Source: Rhizobium leguminosarum
Lineage (GTDB): Bacteria; Pseudomonadota; Alphaproteobacteria; Rhizobiales; Rhizobiaceae
Direction of reading: 5' to 3'
Assembly: GCF_004123835.1 (NCBI RefSeq)
Contig: NZ_MZMU01000003.1
Span: forward strand, 1,178,001-1,242,000
Length of the DNA stretch: 64,000 bases
This document shows, piece after piece, positions 1 through 8,083 of the stretch (position 1 is the first letter of the stretch; every line of letters starts with the position of its first letter). Position numbers and translations under genes: made by a program. Below the pieces are notes generated by a model, which saw only the letters and a list, made by a program, of their open reading frames with translations, did not search any database and had not been told where the DNA came from.

Positions 1-104
1 GCGGGCGTATAGCAAATCGTCTCCCCTTGGCTTTGCGCCATGTCATCCCCCGCGGCCCTGCTGCCTTGTGTGCTCCGCCGCGCCACCGCGAGTGATCCCG
101 GACG
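1..104. other. Left edge, upstream region of the MFS gene
   Basis: No complete gene is visible before the MFS start codon. This short stretch probably holds the promoter of the transporter, but I see no clear promoter or operator motif. Confidence 0.4.
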
Positions 105-1556
105 ATGTCGGATCAGATCTACCAGGCGCCGATGGTTCGGCGCGCCGCGCCCAATTTCCGGGTGATCGCGATGATTGTCGCGAGTGCGATGCTGATGGAA
201 AACATCGATGCGACCGTGCTTGCGACCGCGCTGCCCACCATGGCGCGCGATTTTGGCGTCGGCGCCCCGGCCATGTCGATCGCCCTGACCTCCTATCTCT
301 TGAGCCTTGCGATCTTCATTCCGGCAAGCGGCCGGATGGCCGACAGTTTCGGCTCCCGCACCGTTTTCCGCTCGGCCATCGCCGTCTTCGTCGCCGGCTC
401 CATCCTCTGTGCGCTCGCGCCGACGCTGTCCTTCCTGGTGCTGGCACGGCTGCTGCAGGGCATCGGCGGCGCGATGATGATGCCGGTCGGGCGCCTGGTG
501 CTGATGCGCAGCGTCGACCGCAAGGATATGGTCAGCGCCATGTCCTGGCTGCTCGTGCCGGCGCTGATCGGCCCGATCGTCGGCCCGCCGCTCGGCGGCT
601 TCATCGTCACCTATCTCGACTGGCGCTGGATCTTTTATATCAACGTGCCGATCGGCATCATCGGCATGATCTTCGTCTCGATCTACATCGACGAGGTGAA
701 GGGCAAGGCAAGCGGTCCGTTTGATACGATCGGCTTCATCCTCTCGGGCATCTCGCTCGGCTCGCTGCTCTTCGGTTTCGAAATGTCGAGCCATGAAGGC
801 GAGGGCGCCTTCTCGATTTTCCTGATCGCGCTCGGCCTGCTTTTCGGCATCGCCTATCTCAAGCATGCCCGCAAGCATCCGTCGCCGATCATGGATTTCT
901 CGCTGATGAAGGTGCCGAGCTTCGGCACGTCGGTCATCGCCGGTTCGCTGACCCGCATCACGCAAGGGGCGCAGCCCTTCCTCCTGCCGCTGCTCTTCCA
1001 GATCGGCTTCGGCCTGTCTGCGGCTGCGGCCGGCCAGATCATTATCGCGACCGCGCTTGGCGCTCTCGCCATGAAGCCGATGGCAAAGTTTGTCTTCCGC
1101 CGGCTGGGTTTCCGCAGGAGCCTCGTCCTCAACGGCATCCTCGGTACGATCGGCTATGGCCTCTGTGCTGCCTTCCGGCCGGATTGGCCGATGCCGCTGA
1201 TCTTCGTCGTCCTGGTGCTCAGCGCCTTCTTCCTGTCGTTCCAGTTCACCGCCTATAACACCATTGCCTATGACGAGATCGACAAGGAGCAGATGAGCTC
1301 GGCCACAAGCTTCTACACCACCTTCCAGCAACTGATGCTGTCGCTCGGCATCTGCATCGGCGCCTTGGCGCTGCACGGCTCCATGGCCTTCAACGGTGCC
1401 GAAACGCCGGCTCTTGGCGATTTCTCGGCCGCCTTCATCGTCGTCACGATCATCTCGATTACCGCGACCTTCTGGAACCTGCGTTTCTCACCGACCGCCG
1501 GCGAGGAGATCAGCGGCTACAAGGCCAAGCGGACGAAAGGCGCCGCCAAAGGCTGA
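105..1556 (+). CDS. MFS multidrug-type transporter, DHA2 (EmrB/QacA-like)
   Basis: Predicted inner-membrane drug/proton antiporter of the 14-helix DHA2 group. The 483 residues are almost all hydrophobic segments. Near residue 29 is the family signature around the acidic pair ENIDATVL, followed by ALPTMARDF. A typical antiporter motif C region with GPIVGPPLGG lies near residue 150. The length matches the family. The ATG start places the first helix about 20 residues in. A cytoplasmic tail rich in Lys ends the protein. It stands alone, convergent with the small gene at 1574, and has no adjacent membrane-fusion partner, so the exported substrate cannot be inferred. A second DHA2 transporter lies at 44703. 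Confidence 0.9.
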   Translation: MSDQIYQAPMVRRAAPNFRVIAMIVASAMLMENIDATVLATALPTMARDFGVGAPAMSIALTSYLLSLAIFIPASGRMADSFGSRTVFRSAIAVFVAGSILCALAPTLSFLVLARLLQGIGGAMMMPVGRLVLMRSVDRKDMVSAMSWLLVPALIGPIVGPPLGGFIVTYLDWRWIFYINVPIGIIGMIFVSIYIDEVKGKASGPFDTIGFILSGISLGSLLFGFEMSSHEGEGAFSIFLIALGLLFGIAYLKHARKHPSPIMDFSLMKVPSFGTSVIAGSLTRITQGAQPFLLPLLFQIGFGLSAAAAGQIIIATALGALAMKPMAKFVFRRLGFRRSLVLNGILGTIGYGLCAAFRPDWPMPLIFVVLVLSAFFLSFQFTAYNTIAYDEIDKEQMSSATSFYTTFQQLMLSLGICIGALALHGSMAFNGAETPALGDFSAAFIVVTIISITATFWNLRFSPTAGEEISGYKAKRTKGAAKG

Positions 1557-1573
1557 CGCCGCCTTTCCCTTCG

Positions 1574-1804
1574 TCAGAAGCCGACCGGCTCCGGCAGCCG
1601 CCTGCGCCGCAAGGGCCGGCCCTCGCGCCGGTCCGCCTCGAGCCCGTAGGTCATCGGGCCGTCGAAGCTCCCGAAGGCGAGATCACTATCCTGCAGCGCC
1701 ACCTCCACGGTCGCCTCAGGCCCAGTGCGCCTTTGCCGTCCCGTGATCGCAAGCCACAGATCGTGCCAGCGGTGCTCACGCATCATCGCGCCCCCAATCG
1801 TCAT
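1574..1804 (-). CDS. Small hypothetical protein downstream of the homocysteine methyltransferase
   Basis: A 76-residue protein of unknown function, basic at its C-terminus (an RRRRLP stretch). It starts 21 bases after the stop of the homocysteine methyltransferase gene on the same strand. A strong ribosome binding site (GAGGGAGGAGA) sits directly before its ATG, which is the main reason to call it a gene. It could also start at the second methionine pair (MMREH). The arrangement suggests co-transcription with the methyltransferase. I recognise no domain. Confidence 0.6.
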   Translation of the reverse strand: MTIGGAMMREHRWHDLWLAITGRQRRTGPEATVEVALQDSDLAFGSFDGPMTYGLEADRREGRPLRRRRLPEPVGF

Positions 1805-1825
1805 TCTCTCCTCCCTCTCAGGTCG

Positions 1826-2773
1826 TTACGCCGCCTGCGGCAGGCATGCCTCGCAAATCGCCGCGACATGGCGGTGGTCGGTGCCGCAGCAGCCGCCAAG
1901 CACGCTGAGCGCTGGCATGCGGTCGATGAGCTTGCGGTAGCGGCGGCCGAGATCTTCGGGATCGCCGGCATCCAGCGTCTCGCTGTTGTCGAGCTGCTCA
2001 TGACTCATGGTCGAGGCATTGGCGCGGATGCCGGATATACGCTTCACCCAGGCGCTTCCAGGATTGAGCGCGGCTTCGAAATGTGTCGGATGGGCACAGT
2101 TGATCATGTAATAGGCCGGCGCTCCGCCGGTCGCCGCATCCGTCGTCTCGATGGCCTCCTGAATGCTCCGGCCCGTCACCAGCCGGCCATCCGTCTCCAG
2201 CGTGAAGGAGATGGCCGAGGGCATGCCGAGCGCCTGTGCCGCCCGCGCCACGCCGATCGCCTCGTCGATATTGGTCAGCGTGAAGGCGCTCACCATGTCG
2301 GCTTCCGTGCCGGCGAAAGCCCCGATCTGGAAGGCGTGGTAGTCTTCCGCTTCGGCCGCATCCATGAAGCCTGCCTTGTAGCCGTCGCCGCGCGGGCCGA
2401 TCGCGCCGCTGATGACGATCGGCTGCTCCGGCCGCTCATAGGCGCTGCGCAAGCCGACGAGCAGGTCGACGGCCTCCTCGTTGACTGCCTTCAGGGCTTC
2501 GCTGGTATAGCCGAGCTTCTGCCCCCAGTCCGGATTGGCCCGCCATGTGGCGGTGTCGAGCACGAAGCCCGTGCCGTGCCGCCGTGCGATATCGAGATAA
2601 CGGCGATAGTAATTCCGCATGCGCTGCCGCCCGTCTTCGGAAGCCAGTAATATGAAGGCGGCGAAATGCGGAAGCTCGATCCCTTCCTGGAAGATCATCG
2701 TCGTTTCCATGCCGCCATCACTAATGAAGGTGCCGCCTTTGAGCTGCGGCAAACCGTGTCTGTACTTTGCCAT
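1826..2773 (-). CDS. Homocysteine S-methyltransferase family protein
   Basis: A 315-residue TIM-barrel methyltransferase of the pfam02574 family, which moves a methyl group from a donor such as S-methylmethionine or betaine to homocysteine. The zinc-binding cysteines are visible: NCAHPTHF near residue 225 and the paired cysteines of GGCCGTDHRH near residue 293. The N-terminal DGGMET motif is also typical. The ATG at 2773 was preferred over an upstream in-frame ATG because homology-like sequence begins there and a GA-rich ribosome binding site precedes it. The methyl donor is not evident. A TetR gene lies divergently upstream with a palindromic operator, so substrate-responsive control is plausible. 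Confidence 0.85.
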   Translation of the reverse strand: MAKYRHGLPQLKGGTFISDGGMETTMIFQEGIELPHFAAFILLASEDGRQRMRNYYRRYLDIARRHGTGFVLDTATWRANPDWGQKLGYTSEALKAVNEEAVDLLVGLRSAYERPEQPIVISGAIGPRGDGYKAGFMDAAEAEDYHAFQIGAFAGTEADMVSAFTLTNIDEAIGVARAAQALGMPSAISFTLETDGRLVTGRSIQEAIETTDAATGGAPAYYMINCAHPTHFEAALNPGSAWVKRISGIRANASTMSHEQLDNSETLDAGDPEDLGRRYRKLIDRMPALSVLGGCCGTDHRHVAAICEACLPQAA

Positions 2774-2966
2774 TGTTGAAGCCTCTCCCTCGCAGCACCC
2801 GATTGGCTGCCGTCGATGAGTGATGTTCTGGCGCTTAATTCGCTGCCAAACTAGGCGACTTGCGGTATACTGCCGGCGGTTTTGGATTTTGCGGATTGAT
2901 ATCAATCGCTTGCTTCAACCGATCCTGCCGGGGGCGGAGGCAGGTCTGATCGTGCAACACTGAAAA

Positions 2967-2983
2967 CTGTACCGCCGGTACAG
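2967..2983. promoter_or_regulatory. Perfect 17-bp palindrome, likely TetR operator
   Basis: The sequence CTGTACCGCCGGTACAG is an uninterrupted inverted repeat, 8 bp either side of one central C. It ends 8 bases before the ATG of the TetR gene and lies in the intergenic region shared with the homocysteine methyltransferase. TetR repressors commonly bind such sites next to their own gene. The match is seen directly; binding is inferred. Confidence 0.75.
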
Positions 2984-2991
2984 GAGGGGAC

Positions 2992-3621
2992 ATGCGAAAG
3001 GGCGAGGAAACGCGGACCCGCATCCTCGATGTGGCCGAAGCGGCCGTCTTGCAAAAGGGTTTCGGCGGCACCTCCATCGAGGAGCTGATCGCCGAGACCG
3101 GCATCACCAAGAGCGGCTTCTTCTATCATTTCAGGGACAAGAACGAGCTCGCCAAGGCACTGCTCAACCGCTACATCGAAAATGACGAGCGTATTTACGA
3201 CGAGATCTTCAGCCGCGCGCGCGAGCTGACCGGCGATCCGCTGCAATCCTTCCTGCTCGGCCTGAAGCTGCTTTCCGAACTGCTCTCCGACCTGCCGAAC
3301 GGCCATCCCGGCTGCCTCGTGGCGACCGTCTGCTATTACGAGCGGCTGTTCGACCGGGAGATACAGGAGACCAACCGGAATGCGGTGCTTGCCTGGCGGC
3401 GGCGTTTCGGCCGCATGCTCCGGGAGATCATGGAGGTCTATCCGCCGCGCGAACCCGTCGACGTCGACCAACTCGCCGACATGGTGTCCTCCGTCCTGGA
3501 AGGCGGCATCGTTTTGTCGAAGACGCTGAAGGAACCGAACACGCTGGCCGAGCAGGTGTTGATGCTCCGCACTTTCGTGAAGATGCTCTTCCTGCCGGTG
3601 GCGGAGATGCCGAGGGCTTAG
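2992..3621 (+). CDS. TetR/AcrR family transcriptional regulator
   Basis: A 209-residue repressor-type protein. Residues 5-55 form the TetR helix-turn-helix, with the motif TSIEELIAETGITKSGFFYHF and a basic start. The remainder is the all-helical ligand and dimerisation domain. The ATG follows AGGAGGGGAC, a good ribosome binding site that overlaps the palindromic operator at 2967-2983, so autorepression would block both transcription and translation. It is divergent from the homocysteine methyltransferase at 1826, the most likely second target. The ligand is unknown. Confidence 0.9.
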   Translation: MRKGEETRTRILDVAEAAVLQKGFGGTSIEELIAETGITKSGFFYHFRDKNELAKALLNRYIENDERIYDEIFSRARELTGDPLQSFLLGLKLLSELLSDLPNGHPGCLVATVCYYERLFDREIQETNRNAVLAWRRRFGRMLREIMEVYPPREPVDVDQLADMVSSVLEGGIVLSKTLKEPNTLAEQVLMLRTFVKMLFLPVAEMPRA

Positions 3622-3628
3622 CCGGCGC

Positions 3629-4153
3629 TTAGTCCTTGGTTTCCAGCGCCGCAGCCATTTCCGCGAGCTTGCGCACGGTGTTGAGGTTGCGCGACGTCCC
3701 CGGTTTCAGCGCCGGCAGTTTCAGCTTCGAGCGGCCAGGACCATTGGGATAATGCACATAGATTTCCCGGCCGGCGAGCTTGGCCTCCTCGCCGTCGGGG
3801 GCCACCATTTTTTCCAGCGCATCGCCGGGCGGCTTTTCGGGCAGGAAATAGACGAGCAGGAAGTTCGGCTTGGCCTTGGGAAAGGGTGCGTCGGCGGCAA
3901 TCGCATCGAGTTCCTTGCGGCTGCGCACCATCACGCCTGGCCGCTTGCCCATCTTCTTGCCGAGCGCCTCGTCGAGCCGCTCCTCCACCGTCTTTTCCGC
4001 TTCGTCCGAACGGAAAAGCACGTTGCCGCTCTGGATGTAGGTTTTCACGTCGGAAAAGCCGAGGCCTTCGCAGATCGCCTTCAGCTCGGCCATCGGCAAC
4101 GCGCCGGTGCCGCCGACATTGACGGCGCGAAGGAGGGCGATATAGACGGGCAT
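3629..4153 (-). CDS. DUF1697 family protein
   Basis: A 174-residue protein of the DUF1697 family, function unknown. The N-terminus MPVYIALLRAVNVGG and the motif TYIQSGNVLF near residue 40 are diagnostic of the family, which is usually about 180 residues long. The ATG at 4153 was chosen over an upstream in-frame ATG because the family motif begins at once and GGGAGAAAG precedes it. It is convergent with the TetR gene and lies 54 bases after the start of the oligopeptidase B stop region on the same strand, so it could be the second gene of that transcript. Confidence 0.85.
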   Translation of the reverse strand: MPVYIALLRAVNVGGTGALPMAELKAICEGLGFSDVKTYIQSGNVLFRSDEAEKTVEERLDEALGKKMGKRPGVMVRSRKELDAIAADAPFPKAKPNFLLVYFLPEKPPGDALEKMVAPDGEEAKLAGREIYVHYPNGPGRSKLKLPALKPGTSRNLNTVRKLAEMAAALETKD

Positions 4154-4207
4154 TTTCTTTCTCCCTTTGCCGCGGTGGGTGCCACACGGCACGCCCGATC
4201 GAACCCC

Positions 4208-6316
4208 TCACATCTTCCCCGCCACCTTGATCGCAAACGCATACTCGAACGCGATCTCTTCCAGCCGCTGGAAGCGGCCGGAGGCGCCGCCGTGGCCGGC
4301 GTCCATGTTGGTCTTGAGCAGGATCGGCGCATCGCCCGTCGTCTTGTCGCGCAGCTTCGCCACCCACTTGGCCGGCTCCCAATAGGTGACGCGCGGGTCG
4401 GTCAGGCCGCCGAGCGCCAGGATCGGCGGGTAGGCTTTTGCGTCGACATTGTCATAGGGCGAGTAGGATGCGATCTGCTCGTATTCTTGCCTGCTGTCAA
4501 TCGGGTTGCCCCATTCCGGCCATTCCGGCGGGGTGAGCGGCAAAGTGTCGTCGAGCATGGTGTTGAGCACGTCGACGAAGGGAACGGCGGCGATGAGGCC
4601 GGCGAACTTCTCCGGCGCCATGTTGGCGACCGCACCCATCAGCATGCCACCGGCCGATCCGCCCTCGGCGATGATCTTCGCGTAAGAGGTGAACTTCTGT
4701 TGATTCAGATAGTCGGCGGCTGCGACGAAGTCCTTGAAGGTATTCGTCTTCTTGTCCATCTTGCCGTCTTCGTACCAGGAAAAACCCTTGTCCTTGCCGC
4801 CACGAATATGGGCGATGGCATAGACGAAGCCGCGGTCGGCGAGAGACAGGCAATTGGTGTTGAAGCCGGCCGGAATGGTGATGCCGTAGGCGCCATAGCC
4901 ATAGAGCAGGCAGGGCGCGCTGCCGTCGAGTGGGGTATCCCTGCGATAGAGCAGGGTGACCGGCACCTTCTCGCCATCCCATGCCGGCGCAAAGACGCGG
5001 CGGGTGACGTAGTCGTCGGGATTGTGGCCGGACGGCACCTCCTGCGTCTTCAACAGCGTGCGCTCGCGCGTCACCATGTTGTAGTCGTAGAGCTGCGACG
5101 GTGTCGTCATCGAGGAATAGGAGAAGCGGATGATATCCGTGTCATATTCCGCCGCGCCCTGTAGCCCCAGTGAATAGGCTTCCTCGGCAAAGGCGATCGC
5201 ATGTTCCTCGCCGGTCTTGCGGTCGCGGATCATGATCTGCGGCAGCCCGTCCTTGCGCTCCAGCCACAGAAGATGGCGGGCATAGGCCATGTGGCTGATA
5301 ATAAGCGTGCCGGGTTTGTGGGCGACCACTTCGCGCCAGTTTTCCTTCACCGGATTGTCGACCGGCGCTTCCATGATCTTGAAATCCTTGGCGTCGCCGT
5401 CATTGGTGAGAATGTAGAAGACGTCGCCGCCCTCGGCCAGCGAATATTCGATGCCTTCCTCGCGCGCCGCCACCAGCTTCGGCTCGGCTGTGAGGTCCTT
5501 GGTCGACAGCAGCCGGTATTCGCTGGTCTCGTGGTCGTGAATGTCGATATAGATGAAATCGTCGAGCAGCGAGCCGCCGACGCCCATGAAGAAGCCGGCA
5601 TCCGCTTCCTCATAGACCAGCCGGTCTTCCGACTGCGGCTGGCCGAGAATATGGTGGAACACCTTCGACGGCCGGTGGTTCTCGTCGAGCGCCGAATAGA
5701 AGAAGCTCTTGCCGTCAGGCGCCCAGACGCCGCCGCCGCCGGTATTTTCGATCCGGTCGACCAGGTCTTGCCCTGTCTGGAGGTCGCGCACCTGCAGCGT
5801 GAAGAATTCCGAGCCCTTGTCGTCATAGCCCCAGATGCCGCGGCTGTGGTCGCTGGTATGGTCGAGGCCGGCGAGGCGGAAATAGGCTTTGCCGGCCGCC
5901 TCCTTGTCACCGTCGAGCAGCACCGTGCGGATCGCCTGATCAGCGACATTGCCGTCGCGGGCGATGCGGAAAAAGCGCGGCTGTTCGCCGCCGGTCACAT
6001 AGAATGTGCCGTAGGCATAGGCGCCGTCCTTCATCGGCACCGAGCTATCGTCTTCCTTGATGCGGCCGCGCATTTCGGCAAACAGCACCTTCTGCAGAGG
6101 CTTGGTGTCCTCCATCGCCGCGTTCATATAGGTGTTTTCGGCTTCGAGGTGGCGGCGGATCTCAGGATCGAGGATCGACGGATCCTTGAACATCGCCTGC
6201 CAGTTGTCGGCGCGCAGCCAGGCATAGTCGTCCGTGCGGGTGATGCCGTGGCGCGTATCGGAGATCGGCTTCTTCGGTGCGGCAGGCGGTGTCGGCAGGC
6301 TCTTGAAAACGGACAA
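4208..6316 (-). CDS. ptrB: Oligopeptidase B (S9A serine peptidase)
   Basis: A cytoplasmic serine peptidase that cleaves short peptides after Lys or Arg. The N-terminal beta-propeller half is followed by an alpha/beta-hydrolase domain. The catalytic triad is visible: Ser554 in GGSAGGML, Asp640 in GLTDPRV and His675 in DAGHGG. Length 702 is close to the usual 680-700. The start is taken as TTG at 6316 (LSVFKSLPTPP), since GGAG lies about 9 bases before it. The in-frame ATG further upstream would add about 48 residues of low-complexity basic sequence that do not look like the family. No signal peptide is seen. Confidence 0.9.
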   Translation of the reverse strand: MSVFKSLPTPPAAPKKPISDTRHGITRTDDYAWLRADNWQAMFKDPSILDPEIRRHLEAENTYMNAAMEDTKPLQKVLFAEMRGRIKEDDSSVPMKDGAYAYGTFYVTGGEQPRFFRIARDGNVADQAIRTVLLDGDKEAAGKAYFRLAGLDHTSDHSRGIWGYDDKGSEFFTLQVRDLQTGQDLVDRIENTGGGGVWAPDGKSFFYSALDENHRPSKVFHHILGQPQSEDRLVYEEADAGFFMGVGGSLLDDFIYIDIHDHETSEYRLLSTKDLTAEPKLVAAREEGIEYSLAEGGDVFYILTNDGDAKDFKIMEAPVDNPVKENWREVVAHKPGTLIISHMAYARHLLWLERKDGLPQIMIRDRKTGEEHAIAFAEEAYSLGLQGAAEYDTDIIRFSYSSMTTPSQLYDYNMVTRERTLLKTQEVPSGHNPDDYVTRRVFAPAWDGEKVPVTLLYRRDTPLDGSAPCLLYGYGAYGITIPAGFNTNCLSLADRGFVYAIAHIRGGKDKGFSWYEDGKMDKKTNTFKDFVAAADYLNQQKFTSYAKIIAEGGSAGGMLMGAVANMAPEKFAGLIAAVPFVDVLNTMLDDTLPLTPPEWPEWGNPIDSRQEYEQIASYSPYDNVDAKAYPPILALGGLTDPRVTYWEPAKWVAKLRDKTTGDAPILLKTNMDAGHGGASGRFQRLEEIAFEYAFAIKVAGKM

Positions 6317-6565
6317 GGTATGGCTCCGGGTCGGAATGTCGGGTTGGCAAGAGATAGAGGCGCGCCGCCGCCGGATCAAGCGGCAAGGGTGCGGCAAGGC
6401 CGCGGATGACCTTCCACAGACAAGGAGGACGCCCGGCCCACCTTGCCTTGATGTCACCACAATATTTAAGAAAGTCCGCTATCTCAGTGAATTTGCACGT
6501 GCCAAGCTCCCGGCAAGCTGTCGGCGGTAGGGTGAAAATTGCAAACAGTAAGGGATTTCTCCGCA

Positions 6566-6955
6566 ATGCCGAAACGTCTGGTCCTGTTTCTATCCCTCGC
6601 AAGCCTTGCAGCCCCCGCCTTTGCCGTCGATCCCGCCATCAAGAAACAGCTGGAAAAACTCGATCCCTCGACCCGCCTGGAACAGAGCTGCGATACCGAG
6701 GCGATGAGCCGCATCAACAAGGACAGCACCGGCTTCAAGCCCGACAAGGTGATCGCCTATACCTTCAAGGACCCGATCCCCGGCGACAATTCGCTGGACG
6801 CGCCGGGTGCCGTCTTCCGCAGCAAGGGCGACTGGTACCATCTCTCCTACAATTGCATCACCGGTCCGCAGCATATCAACGTGCGCGAACTCAATTACGA
6901 GATCGGCGAGAAGGTGCCGCGCGAGAAGTGGAACAAGTATTATCTCTATGATTGA
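6566..6955 (+). CDS. DUF930 family exported protein
   Basis: A 129-residue protein with a cleavable signal peptide (MPKRLVLFLSLASLAAPAFA) followed by the DUF930 domain. The run DPSTRLEQSCDTEAM and later FRSKGDWYHLSY are typical of this rhizobial family. Two cysteines (in QSCD and YNCI) could form a periplasmic disulphide. The ATG at 6566 is preferred to an upstream TTG because it starts the signal peptide exactly. Function is unknown. It is divergent from oligopeptidase B. Confidence 0.85.
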   Translation: MPKRLVLFLSLASLAAPAFAVDPAIKKQLEKLDPSTRLEQSCDTEAMSRINKDSTGFKPDKVIAYTFKDPIPGDNSLDAPGAVFRSKGDWYHLSYNCITGPQHINVRELNYEIGEKVPREKWNKYYLYD

Positions 6956-7056
6956 TACGGCCTGTCCGTCCAAGCGGCTGCGGTGACATCCGGCCGCATG
7001 GCGCCGGGGGAGAGCCGCCGCTAAAATCGGCAGTTCGAATCATAGAAACCCAATAT

Positions 7057-7854
7057 ATGAACCGCATCCTGATCGCTTCCGCGTTCCTTCTCGTCAGTAT
7101 CTCGGCTGCATTCGCCGACGAAATCCCGTCCGCGCCGCCGGCCACGGCTGTGGTCAGTCCGGCCCCGAAGGCGCCGGCGCCAAAGCTAGTCGAGCCGCAT
7201 CTGCATATCCCCCGTTCCAATGTCGTCGGCCACGCTCGCGTTGCGCTGACCTTCGATGCCTGCATGGGCCAGGCGGACGAGCGCATCCTTTCGACGCTGG
7301 TGCGTGAACGCATCCCGGCAACGATCTTCGTCACCGCCCGCTGGCTGAAGCGCAATCCCGCTGCGGTCGCCGTGTTCCTGCAGAATCCCGATCTCTTCGA
7401 ACTCGAAAATCATGGCCAGAACCATATTCCGGCCGTCGACACGCCGACGCTGATCTATGGCATCGCGTCCGCCGGCTCGCCGCAGGCGGTGCGGCAGGAG
7501 GTCGAAGGCGGCGCTGCCGCCATGGTCGCGGCCGGCATCCCGGCGCCGCACTGGTTCCGGGGTTCGACCGCCAAATATGATCTTTCCGCCATCGGCGAGA
7601 TCCGCGCCATGGGCTATCGCATTGCCGGTTATTCGGTGAACGGCGACGGCGGCTCGCTGCTCGGGGCTGTCATAACCGAAAAGCGCATCGCCTCGGCCAA
7701 GGACGGCGACGTCGTCATCTCCCACGTCAACCAGCCGACCCATGCGGCCGGCGAGGGGGTGGCCAAGGCGCTGGTCGATCTGAAGGCCAAGGGCACGCAA
7801 TTCGTTCGCCTCGAGGATGTCGAGGATACCGGCGACGACAAGACGACGGAGTGA
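7057..7854 (+). CDS. Exported polysaccharide deacetylase (NodB-homology) family protein
   Basis: A 265-residue protein with an N-terminal signal peptide (MNRILIASAFLLVSISAAFA) and a Pro-rich linker, then a carbohydrate esterase 4 fold. The metal-binding first motif appears as LTFDACMG, with Asp and a Cys where many members have Asp, and the second as NHGQNH. Later RGSTAKYD and VVISHVN correspond to motifs 3 and 5. It would remove N-acetyl groups from an extracellular polysaccharide or peptidoglycan; the substrate is not shown. It begins at ATG 7057 since this starts the signal peptide. Confidence 0.85.
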   Translation: MNRILIASAFLLVSISAAFADEIPSAPPATAVVSPAPKAPAPKLVEPHLHIPRSNVVGHARVALTFDACMGQADERILSTLVRERIPATIFVTARWLKRNPAAVAVFLQNPDLFELENHGQNHIPAVDTPTLIYGIASAGSPQAVRQEVEGGAAAMVAAGIPAPHWFRGSTAKYDLSAIGEIRAMGYRIAGYSVNGDGGSLLGAVITEKRIASAKDGDVVISHVNQPTHAAGEGVAKALVDLKAKGTQFVRLEDVEDTGDDKTTE

Positions 7855-7895
7855 TTCTGCGGCTGAAGGAATGCCGTGGGGGACACCCCTCTGCT

Positions 7896-8042
7896 CTGCC
7901 GGGCATCTCCCCCACAGGTGGGGAGATCACAAGTGGCCTGAGCTTCCTGCCGATCTACTGTTTCGTCGTGCTGGACGCTCATTGTTTGGGGAAGCCGGTG
8001 CGCCTCGCCGATCTCCCCACCTGTGGGGGAGATGCCCGGCAG
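7896..8042. repeat. Intergenic palindromic element with 33-bp arms
   Basis: The left arm 7896-7928 and right arm 8010-8042 are perfect reverse complements (CTGCCGGGCATCTCCCCC begins the left arm) around an 81-base centre. It lies between the convergent deacetylase and FAD oxidoreductase genes. Architecture and location match the rhizobial intergenic mosaic (RIME-type) class of non-coding repeats. It could also terminate transcription from both sides. Confidence 0.8.
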
Positions 8043-8083
8043 GGTACAGGAGGCGGCCACGGCACGACAGTCAATGTGGGACC

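Noticed and set aside
3752-6409. Two long plus-strand frames (470 and 402 codons)
   Set aside because: Antisense to DUF1697 and oligopeptidase B, with no recognisable domain and shadow-type composition.
7896-8042. Idea that the 33-bp inverted arms are insertion sequence ends
   Set aside because: Only 81 bases lie between them and no transposase or target duplication is visible; the shape fits the rhizobial mosaic repeats.
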